From Phycisphaeraceae bacterium (GTDB taxonomy: Bacteria > Planctomycetota > Phycisphaerae > Phycisphaerales > Phycisphaeraceae): 6,376 nucleotides of DNA. This document shows positions 1-5,559 of this stretch, piece after piece. Both the position numbers and the translations under genes were made by a program. Position 1 is the stretch's first letter. Each line of letters opens with the position of its first letter. The notes below the pieces were generated by a model that made no database searches, was not told the origin of the DNA, and saw only the letters and a list, made by a program, of their open reading frames with translations. The stretch lies in NCBI GenBank assembly GCA_007119405.1, contig SKPT01000060.1, positions 1 to 6,376 of the forward strand. The letters run 5' to 3'.

Positions 1-802
1 CGGCCGACCACGCGTCGCTCTCCGGCGGCAGCAGGATCGTCGCGCTGCTGACCACGCCCGGCAGCGGCAGGTAACCGCCCCAGGTCATGGGCATGATCGG
101 CCGACTGCTGCGGCGCAGCGTCACGCGGCGCGTCAGGCCAATCTGCTGCTGGCAGCGCGTGAGCAGGCTCTGCCACGACCCGGCGGTGATCGGCCGGCTG
201 CACCGCTTGAGGCGGGCGAGCGCGGCCGCGCCGAGAATGATCGGCAGCAGGGCGAAGCTCGCGCCGCCGAGCCAGATCCAGGGCAGCCACGGCACCAGGC
301 TGGCCCAGGGGGAATGGGCCGTCTCCGCCGCTGCGGCGGCGGGCGCGGCCGGCTCGCTGTCGACATGCGCCGATGCCCTGGCCGCGTCGTCTACGCGCGG
401 CGACGGCGGTTGTGACGAGGCGGGCGATGCCGGTGCGTCCCCATGTCGGGGTGCTGCTGCATCGGCCGTGCGGGGCGCTGCTGGGCCGGCGTCGACATGA
501 TGGTCTGGCTCGCGCAGGCGTTCATCGGCGATCGCGTCTGAATGGGTCGGTACGTGATCGGCCGAGGATGGCACCGCCTCGTCGCCAAGAGCCGTCATCG
601 GGCTTGCAGGCAGGATCGCGAGCCCGGGCAGGAAGTAGGACATCGCCGGCAGGCTCAACGTGCCGACGATGGCCAGCGTCCAGACGAGGTGCCGCGCCGC
701 GGCCGAGCTGCGCCGCATCGTGGCCACCACGAGCGCGGCGACGATCAGAATCACCGTGGCTTTGAGCGCGGCGTCGAGCAGCAGGGGGGTCAAGACGTGC
801 AT
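1..802 (-). CDS. M56 family (BlaR1/MecR1-like) membrane metallopeptidase, partial (C-terminal part beyond window)
   Basis: An open frame runs without a stop from ATG at 802 to the left edge (about 267 codons), so the 3' part is missing. A GGGAG ribosome site sits 7 bases before the ATG. The start (MHVLTPLLLDAALKATVIL) is typical of planctomycete M56 proteins. Two hydrophobic helices lie at about residues 6-29 and 39-64. A Pro/Ala/His/Asp-rich, low-complexity linker of roughly 95 residues follows, then a third helix region at about 165-195. The last visible part, with RPIMPMTWGG and then ILLPPESDAWSA, matches the conserved stretch just before the HExxH zinc site in BlaR1-type peptidases; HExxH itself would lie outside. 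In this family a membrane sensor protease inactivates the partner BlaI repressor, whose gene lies 95 bases upstream here. The inducing signal cannot be read from the sequence; a beta-lactam role is not implied. The family call is firm, the substrate unknown. Confidence 0.88.
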   Translation of the reverse strand, partial: MHVLTPLLLDAALKATVILIVAALVVATMRRSSAAARHLVWTLAIVGTLSLPAMSYFLPGLAILPASPMTALGDEAVPSSADHVPTHSDAIADERLREPDHHVDAGPAAPRTADAAAPRHGDAPASPASSQPPSPRVDDAARASAHVDSEPAAPAAAAAETAHSPWASLVPWLPWIWLGGASFALLPIILGAAALARLKRCSRPITAGSWQSLLTRCQQQIGLTRRVTLRRSSRPIMPMTWGGYLPLPGVVSSATILLPPESDAWSA

Positions 803-897
803 GGCGAAGCTCCCGGGTGCGTGACAGGCGGCAAGGGCGAGGCGTGACGCGGTGCGCGAGCGTGGCGTTGGTGGCGCGCGTGGCGGGGGTGGCGGGG

Positions 898-1281
898 TCA
901 GTCGCCGCGTTCGCGGGCCTGGTCGATCATCTCGTGCAGGCGCTGGCGCTGCTCCGGCGTGAGCTTGACGCTGCGCCCGGCGAAGTACGCGCCCAGCGCC
1001 TGCTCGATTGAGCCATCGAAGAACGTCTGCACGACCTTGTGCATGGCCGACTGCCCCGTGCGGCGGCGCGGCGCCTTGGGCCGGTAGAGGTACTCGCGGC
1101 CGAGCTTGCGGCGGGCGACGAGTCCCTTGCGGGCCAGGATCAGCACCATGTTGCGGATGGCCATGGGCGTGGGCGGCTCGGGCAGGTGCCCGGCGAGGGC
1201 GTTGATGCTCAGTTCGCCCTGGGCGTAGAGGGCGTCCATGATCTGGCGTTCGCGGCGGCTGAGATGCTGGTGCGGGTCCAT
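898..1281 (-). CDS. BlaI/MecI family transcriptional repressor
   Basis: This 127-residue protein has the usual length and layout of BlaI/MecI/CopY repressors. A winged helix-turn-helix spans about residues 6-68: it opens with LSRRERQIMDALYAQGELS, the recognition helix region is around PTPMAIRNMVLIL, and the wing is around ARRKLGREYLYRP. A C-terminal helical dimerisation region (about 75-125) contains VVQTFFDGSIEQALGAYF, the segment where BlaI-type proteins are cleaved by their partner protease. The start ATG at 1281 is preceded by GGAG at a 7-base spacing. The M56 peptidase gene follows on the same strand after 95 bases, giving the usual repressor-protease operon. A promoter with a dyad lies upstream, so autorepression is expected by analogy with the family. 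Regulated targets other than its own operon are not visible. Confidence 0.92.
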   Translation of the reverse strand: MDPHQHLSRRERQIMDALYAQGELSINALAGHLPEPPTPMAIRNMVLILARKGLVARRKLGREYLYRPKAPRRRTGQSAMHKVVQTFFDGSIEQALGAYFAGRSVKLTPEQRQRLHEMIDQARERGD

Positions 1282-1320
1282 GGGCGGGCTCCGGGTGCGG
1301 CGGAACGGGGCGCGATCCGC

Positions 1321-1340
1321 GCTATCTTTTTAACGCATAG
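1321..1340. promoter_or_regulatory. Candidate BlaI-type operator dyad over the -10 box
   Basis: GCTAT (1321-1325) and ATAGC (1336-1340) form an inverted repeat with 10 bases between the arms, and the arms flank the predicted -10 element. BlaI/MecI repressors bind dyads overlapping the promoter of their own operon, so the position fits autorepression. The arms are not the staphylococcal TACA/TGTA sequence; binding is inference. Confidence 0.45.
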
Positions 1341-1355
1341 CAACGCGCCCGTCAA
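1327..1355 (-). promoter_or_regulatory. Predicted sigma-70-type promoter of the blaI-like/M56 operon
   Basis: On the minus strand a TTGACG -35 box (1350-1355) and a TAAAAA -10 box (1327-1332) are separated by exactly 17 bases. This would start transcription roughly 35-40 bases before the repressor ATG at 1281. The -35 matches the consensus at five of six positions and the -10 at four of six. The boxes stand out as an AT-rich patch in otherwise GC-rich DNA. Confidence 0.6.
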
Positions 1356-1362
1356 GGGGTAG

Positions 1363-1704
1363 CGCCAGATTTTTCGCGGACCAGCGATGAGCCTTCGGCG
1401 AGCGCCAAGGCCTGCTCGGCTTCGGCCACGCGCGGCTTCGGCGTTGGGTATCGCTCAACGCCGCGAGCTTCTGCGGGCAGGCGTGGTGAGCCGCCCCGAA
1501 GGGGCGACGGGCTGTAGCCACGGGTGCAGCGCAGCGGAACCCGTGGGAAGCTGCCGGAGGGCATCGCAGGCCCGACGTTCCGGGCGTTCCGTTCGCAGGA
1601 TTCATCTGCCACAGGCCGGTCGTACACCGCCGAAGCACCGACAAGGCCGAGCAATCACGGGCCACCCAACATCAATAGTTCACGGCGTTGCGTGCCACCT
1701 GCGC
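1363..1704. repeat. Structured intergenic region, likely an interspersed planctomycete-type repeat; no gene supported
   Basis: This stretch lies between the end of the four-helix membrane protein gene and the promoter of the repressor operon. It holds four compact inverted repeats within about 150 bases. They are CGGCGTTG/CAACGCCG (1439-1446 and 1456-1463), CGCCCC/GGGGCG with a 3-base loop (1492-1506), CCACGGGT/ACCCGTGG (1518-1525 and 1539-1546) and GCCCG/CGGGC (1570-1574 and 1581-1585). Reading frames here are short or mutually overlapping and show no recognisable domain. The CCACGGGT...ACCCGTGG block resembles, from memory, interspersed repeats seen between genes in planctomycete genomes. 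Whether it recurs in this genome cannot be tested from one window. It may also end transcription of the upstream gene pair. A decayed coding remnant is the alternative. Confidence 0.5.
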
Positions 1705-2229
1705 CTATGCATGCGCCCGTCGGGTCGACAGCACGCGGTGGACAACCAGCATAGCCGTGCCCAGCAGCAATCCCCCGCCCGCCAGAACCAGGTCAGCCCG
1801 GAAATCCGCGACAGGCAGAGCCATGCCCAGGCCGAACATCGCGCTGGGGAAGACGATCTCGTAAACCAGCACCAGCAGCGGGAAAACGTACAGGATCATG
1901 GCGCAGAGCAGGGCGAAGCGCTGCCCGAGCGTGCCATTTCTGACCCCGCTCGTGAAGTACTCGAACGACCATGCGACCAGCGAAAGCCAGGCCAGTGGCA
2001 ACACAAGCAACAGTGCGCCGCCCGAGACGACCTTCACGGCTTGCCAGGCGCCCGGCCCCTGCGCCAGCGGAAGTCGCAGCAGAACCATGTAGACCGCGCT
2101 GACCAGCAGCAACATCGGCACGCAGCTCAGGACGCTGACGAGCAGCGACAGGGCACCCACCAGCGATTTCTGGAGGAATGGCCGCACGGTCAGAACCTCT
2201 GGATTCGGTGCTCCGCACCCCGGGCACAC
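1705..2229 (-). CDS. Small integral membrane protein with N-terminal CxxC (putative zinc-ribbon half), unknown function
   Basis: This 174-residue protein starts with GTG at 2229, the first possible start after an in-frame stop. The N-terminus MCPGCGAPNP contains one CxxC pair (C2, C5) like half of a zinc ribbon, but no second pair follows. Four hydrophobic helices are visible at about residues 21-50, 67-88, 105-127 and 145-164, and the C-terminus is short and basic (HRVLSTRRAHA). The gene follows the PEP-CTERM protein gene by only 18 bases, so the two are probably co-transcribed and perhaps translationally coupled, as no strong ribosome site precedes the GTG. I do not recognise the family. 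A role in the cell envelope linked to the preceding secreted protein is only suggested by position. Confidence 0.7.
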   Translation of the reverse strand: MCPGCGAPNPEVLTVRPFLQKSLVGALSLLVSVLSCVPMLLLVSAVYMVLLRLPLAQGPGAWQAVKVVSGGALLLVLPLAWLSLVAWSFEYFTSGVRNGTLGQRFALLCAMILYVFPLLVLVYEIVFPSAMFGLGMALPVADFRADLVLAGGGLLLGTAMLVVHRVLSTRRAHA

Positions 2230-2247
2230 GGCCCCGGCGTTACCGCC

Positions 2248-3762
2248 TCACCGCCGCACGCCGCGACCTCGCAGCAGCAGCAGCGTCCCGGTGACCAGCA
2301 CGATCCCGATGCTGCCCGGTTCGGGGATGGGCGGCGGCAGGTTGTTGCGATAAGCCGCCCACATCGAATTGACGATCGGCTCCCACGCCTGGCCCTGACG
2401 CGCCCAGCTCGCCGTGTAGTTGCCCATGCCCGCCGCCAGAATCTCCTGCACGAACTGGCTGTCGTCCTCGGTCATCCAGCGATCCACGTACGCGAAGAAC
2501 GGGTCGTGGTCCCACACGTCCTCCGCCCCGAGCATCATCGTCGCCAGCGCCTGGCCCACCCAGGACGTGCTCGTGCAGCACCGCCGGTAGCTCTCCCCGG
2601 CGTTGCTCAGCCATTGCGTCGGGTGCAGGTGCTCGTAGGGCCCGCGCTCGGGAAACGGCGGCGGGGCGGAGTGGCCCGTGAACACCACGTCCGCGCCCGT
2701 CCACGACTCGCCCCACGCCGTGTGCAGGTCTTCGCCGAACATCGCGTGAGGCGCGTTGTCGCGCATCGCCAGCATCGCGTCATCCTGGAGCATCACGGCC
2801 GCGAGCACGATCGGGAACTTCCGTCCGTTGCCGAAGCCCCCCTGCGCCGGCCAGCCGGCGGGTTGCCCCGCGGTGCCGCGCTGGGCGATCGCCCAGTTGT
2901 CGATGCCCACCTGCATCATGCGGTACATCAGCGTGGCCTTGTCCTCCGGCTCGGCGTCGGTCATCAGCTTCAGCGCCCCCAGCGACACGACCCGTGCAAC
3001 CTCGCGACCGTAGCCCGGCATGTTCTCCACCGCGTGCATGTCCCGGCTGCCCCAGCCGTAAACATGGTCGATCCACGGCCGCTCGAACGCCCGTTCGAGA
3101 TAACCGAACTGGAACAGCGAGGAATTCGGCCCACTGGTCGGCGCCAGGCGCGGCAGCGCGTCCCAGTAGTTGGGCGCGATCTCGCTGGCGCGGTAGAGCC
3201 GATCCTTCTGCAGATCGGCGTAGCCGGGGCGGAACGTGTCGGCCGGCACGGGCGCGTCCAGCGAGGTCAGCACCGCCAGCGTGCGCAGCGGCGTGGTCTC
3301 GGTCACCGCCGACGAGTGCACGATGATCTGGTTCGACGTGCGCTCATCCAGGCTGATCGACGAGACGAGCGAGTCGCCCGGATTGATCTCCAGCGGGAAC
3401 TCGGCGGCGCGGTTCAGCGCCCACGTGGCGTTCAGGTGCCTCCCGTCGTACGCCGCGCCCGTGTCCACGCTCGGGTTGAGCATCGAGCCGTTGCGGAAGC
3501 TCGTGCCGCTGCCGGTGGCGCCCGGCGAGACCGAGCTGATCGTCGCCGGGCCCACCACGTAGTAGTCGCCGGTGAGGAACTGGCCCACGGGCACCGGCTG
3601 ATCGAACGTCCAGGTGATGCCGTATTGGCTGATGCTGTCGCGCCACTCAAGCTCGTCGAGGCTCGGCGCCGCCGGGGCGTTGCCCTGATGGTAAACGATG
3701 CCCTGGCCCAGAGCCGCGGGGCCGGCCACAAGGGCGAGAACGAACACCAGTGGCGCACGCAT
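2248..3762 (-). CDS. Secreted PEP-CTERM protein of unknown function, possibly a helical-barrel carbohydrate-active protein
   Basis: The 504-residue product starts at ATG 3762 (MRAPLVFVLALVAG), preceded by GGAGGG at a 7-base spacing. An in-frame ATG at 3807 lies inside the promoter and is unlikely to be used. Residues 1-20 are a signal peptide ending near ALGQG. Residues 30-170 look like a beta-rich domain. Residues 180-470 look mostly helical, with conserved-looking segments GNGRKFPIVLAAVML (about 311-325), MFGEDLHTAWGESW (about 341-354) and YRRCCTSTSWVGQALA (about 392-407). The C-terminus, residues 479-504, is a classic PEP-CTERM signal: IPEPG, a hydrophobic helix, then RGRGVRR. Such proteins are exported and processed by an exosortase, which is not in this window. 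The helical part recalls six-hairpin-type polysaccharide lyases or hydrolases, but I cannot assign a family or catalytic residues with confidence. It heads a two-gene unit with the downstream membrane protein. Confidence 0.85.
   Translation of the reverse strand: MRAPLVFVLALVAGPAALGQGIVYHQGNAPAAPSLDELEWRDSISQYGITWTFDQPVPVGQFLTGDYYVVGPATISSVSPGATGSGTSFRNGSMLNPSVDTGAAYDGRHLNATWALNRAAEFPLEINPGDSLVSSISLDERTSNQIIVHSSAVTETTPLRTLAVLTSLDAPVPADTFRPGYADLQKDRLYRASEIAPNYWDALPRLAPTSGPNSSLFQFGYLERAFERPWIDHVYGWGSRDMHAVENMPGYGREVARVVSLGALKLMTDAEPEDKATLMYRMMQVGIDNWAIAQRGTAGQPAGWPAQGGFGNGRKFPIVLAAVMLQDDAMLAMRDNAPHAMFGEDLHTAWGESWTGADVVFTGHSAPPPFPERGPYEHLHPTQWLSNAGESYRRCCTSTSWVGQALATMMLGAEDVWDHDPFFAYVDRWMTEDDSQFVQEILAAGMGNYTASWARQGQAWEPIVNSMWAAYRNNLPPPIPEPGSIGIVLVTGTLLLLRGRGVRR
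2251..2328 (-). other. PEP-CTERM sorting signal (C-terminal 26 residues of the secreted protein)
   Basis: The last 26 codons encode IPEPG, then 14 mostly hydrophobic residues (SIGIVLVTGTLLLL), then a basic tail RGRGVRR. This three-part layout is the recognition signal for exosortases (EpsH/XrtA type) in Gram-negative bacteria that make exopolysaccharide, including planctomycetes. Confidence 0.9.
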
Positions 3763-3799
3763 GGCCAAGCCCTCCGTTGATGATCGGCCACCGCCGCTG

Positions 3800-3828
3800 A
3801 TTATCACCTCCCCTCAGCAATGCGCCAA
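3800..3828 (-). promoter_or_regulatory. Predicted sigma-70-type promoter of the PEP-CTERM gene
   Basis: On the minus strand TTGGCG (3823-3828) and GATAAT (3800-3805) are spaced by exactly 17 bases. The -10 matches consensus at five of six positions and the -35 at four of six. Transcription would begin near 3793, giving a leader of about 30 bases to the ATG at 3762. The ATG at 3807 falls in the spacer of this promoter, which supports the shorter protein. Confidence 0.65.
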
Positions 3829-4055
3829 GCCTCGCGCGCGAATATGCCGCCGCCCTGGGGATCCCTGCCCGGCTAGTGAATCGGTCGAAAGGCCGGCAGG
3901 CCTCGAACGACTCAGGGCCGAAGCGGTCGATCACGGATCTCGGCGGACACCCTCTGGCGTTCATGCAACTCCCGAACGCGCGGCTCAGATATCCCCGGTA
4001 AACTCACGCGCACCGGCGCCTCGCTCACGTCCAACCCCCTCACGGAGCGACCACC
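3829..4055. other. Intergenic region between divergent genes
   Basis: About 230 bases separate the PEP-CTERM promoter from the hydrolase start. No gene is supported: frames are short and lack ribosome sites. An imperfect dyad at 3884-3911 (outer GTCG/CGAC, inner AGGCC/GGCCT) could be an operator. No convincing -35/-10 pair for the plus-strand gene was found. A GGAG ribosome site (4044-4047) lies 8 bases before ATG 4056. Confidence 0.5.
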
Positions 4056-5483
4056 ATGAACACAGGCCCCACCACCCCCGCCACCACCCCCCCCCCCACC
4101 CCCGCCACCCGACCCACCGCAGGCCCCTTGCGCGTCCACCCCGCCAACGGCCGCTACTTCGCCGACGCCCACGGCCGGGCCGTCTACCTCGCCGGCTCAC
4201 ACACCTGGGCCAACTGGATCGAGCACAAGCTCGGGCCCGATGAGCCTGATTTCGACTACGACGCCTACCTCGATTTCATGGCCGCGCACAACCACAACTT
4301 CATGCGCTTCTGGGGCTGGGAGCACGCCCGCTGGGCCACCTGGGACGGCACCGGCCGCTTCCACGCCTACCCCCTGGCCTACCCTCGCACCGGCCCGGGC
4401 ACCGCGCTCGACGGCCTGCCCAGGTTCGACCTGACACGCTTCGACCCCGACTACTTCCACCGCCTGCGAACCCGCCTCGAGCTCGCACGCGATCGCGGCA
4501 TCTACGCCGCCGTCAAGTTCTTCGACGGCTTCAGCGTCGGGTTCAAGGGCCCCCAGCGCGACGACCGCTGGGTCGATCAGCGCAACCCCTACCGCGGCCA
4601 CCCCTTCCACCCGGCCAACAACATCAACGGCATCGACGCCGACCCCACCGGCACCGGCGAAGGCAAGGCCATCCACACCCTCACCGACCCGCAGATCACC
4701 GCCTTGCAGGAGGCCTACGTCCGCAAGGTCATCGACACCGTCAACGACCTGGACAACGTCCTCTACGAGATATGCAACGAGAGCGACCGCGACGAGGCCA
4801 CGATCCAGTGGCAGTACCACTTCATCGACTTCGTCCGCCAGGACGAAGCGACCAGGCCCTGCCAGCACCCCGTGGGCATGACCGTGCCCTACCCCGGCGA
4901 GAACGCGCCCGTCTTCGCCAGCAGCGCCGACTGGGTCTCGCCCAACGCCGCCGACGAGCCCTACCGCGACGACCCGCCCCCGGCCGACGGCAGCAAGGTC
5001 ATCGTCGCCGACACGGACCATCTCTGGGGCCACGGCGGCGACCTGCCCTGGGTCTGGAAGAGCTTCATCCGCGGCCACAACCTGCTGCTGATGGACCCGT
5101 GGGAGCCGCTCAAGGGCTCGGACCTGCACGACAACAACTACCGCGATCACCCGACCTGGGAGCCCATCCGCCGCGCCATGGGTGACGTGCGACGCTACGC
5201 GGCGCGCATCGACCTCGCCGCCTGCCACCCCGCGGGCGAGCTGGCGTCCACCGGCTACTGCCTGGCCGCACCGGGACGGCAATGCCTGGTCTACCAGCCC
5301 CAGCCCGGGCCCATCGAGCTGGACCTGACCGCCTTCCCCGGCCGGTGCGCCGTCGAGTGGTTCGATCCGCGCCAAAGCCGGGCGACGCCCGGCGAGCCGG
5401 TCGAAGCCGGCCGGCGCCTGCGGTTCGATCCGCCCTTCACCGGCGATGCCGTGCTCTACGTCGCCGCCGCACACGAGGCATGA
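4056..5483 (+). CDS. Putative glycoside hydrolase, GH-A (TIM-barrel) type with C-terminal beta domain
   Basis: The 475-residue protein starts at ATG 4056 with GGAG 8 bases upstream. Residues 5-23 are a Thr/Pro-rich segment encoded by a C-rich tract. No signal peptide is visible, so the enzyme is probably cytoplasmic unless the true start differs (TTG at 4128 is possible). Residues 25-375 fit a (beta/alpha)8 hydrolase: FADAHGRAVYLAGSHTWANW near the start, then HNHNFMRFWGWEH, then VLYEICNES, whose N241-E242 fits the acid/base pair at the end of strand 4 in clan GH-A. VIVADTDHLWGHGGD (315-329) lies where the nucleophile strand is expected and offers Asp (D319 or D321) rather than Glu. Residues about 395-472, including LVYQPQPGPIELDLTAFPG and FTGDAVLYVA, resemble the beta-sandwich called a putative collagen-binding domain that follows DUF4038-like or GH5-like enzymes. 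The substrate is unknown. It is divergent from the PEP-CTERM gene, and a QueC-like gene follows after 76 bases. Confidence 0.82.
   Translation: MNTGPTTPATTPPPTPATRPTAGPLRVHPANGRYFADAHGRAVYLAGSHTWANWIEHKLGPDEPDFDYDAYLDFMAAHNHNFMRFWGWEHARWATWDGTGRFHAYPLAYPRTGPGTALDGLPRFDLTRFDPDYFHRLRTRLELARDRGIYAAVKFFDGFSVGFKGPQRDDRWVDQRNPYRGHPFHPANNINGIDADPTGTGEGKAIHTLTDPQITALQEAYVRKVIDTVNDLDNVLYEICNESDRDEATIQWQYHFIDFVRQDEATRPCQHPVGMTVPYPGENAPVFASSADWVSPNAADEPYRDDPPPADGSKVIVADTDHLWGHGGDLPWVWKSFIRGHNLLLMDPWEPLKGSDLHDNNYRDHPTWEPIRRAMGDVRRYAARIDLAACHPAGELASTGYCLAAPGRQCLVYQPQPGPIELDLTAFPGRCAVEWFDPRQSRATPGEPVEAGRRLRFDPPFTGDAVLYVAAAHEA
4087..4097 (+). repeat. Homopolymer run of 11 C inside the hydrolase 5' coding region
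   Basis: Eleven consecutive C bases lie within codons 11-14 of the hydrolase gene, embedded in a longer C/A-rich stretch (about 4067-4118) encoding Thr/Pro repeats. A run this long is prone to polymerase slippage. The present length keeps the ATG at 4056 in frame with the catalytic domain. It may also be a spot for sequencing or assembly error. Confidence 0.9.
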
Positions 5484-5516
5484 CCCGGGTTGTTGGGCGG
5501 CGGCGCCCAGACCGGG
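5484..5516. terminator. Hairpin after the hydrolase gene, weak terminator candidate
   Basis: TTGGGCG (5493-5499) pairs with CGCCCAG (5504-5510) around a 4-base loop, including one G-U pair. CCCGG/CCGGG (5484-5488 and 5512-5516) can extend the stem across an internal loop. It begins immediately after the hydrolase stop codon. No T-run follows, only AAAT, so factor-independent termination is doubtful. Confidence 0.35.
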
Positions 5517-5559
5517 AAATCGCCAAACCCGCGTCGCCCGGTGAGCCGATAACCCCTGC

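Noticed and set aside
87..847. Several plus-strand frames over the left end
   Set aside because: They are antisense to the M56 peptidase frame, which has clear family features and a good ribosome site.
1492..1546. CRISPR-like or attachment-site reading of the hairpin cluster
   Set aside because: The stems differ in sequence and there are no equal repeats with unique spacers, and no integrase or Cas gene is nearby.
1330..1665. Two overlapping short minus-strand frames (111 and 100 codons) in the hairpin region
   Set aside because: They run through the inverted repeats and the predicted promoter, lack a ribosome site and show no domain; they look like translated repeat sequence.
1387..3780. 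A 797-codon open frame on the plus strand
   Set aside because: It is antisense to the PEP-CTERM gene and the membrane protein gene, has an Arg/His/Gln/Ala-rich composition without a recognisable domain, and is explained by strong GC bias on the opposite strand.
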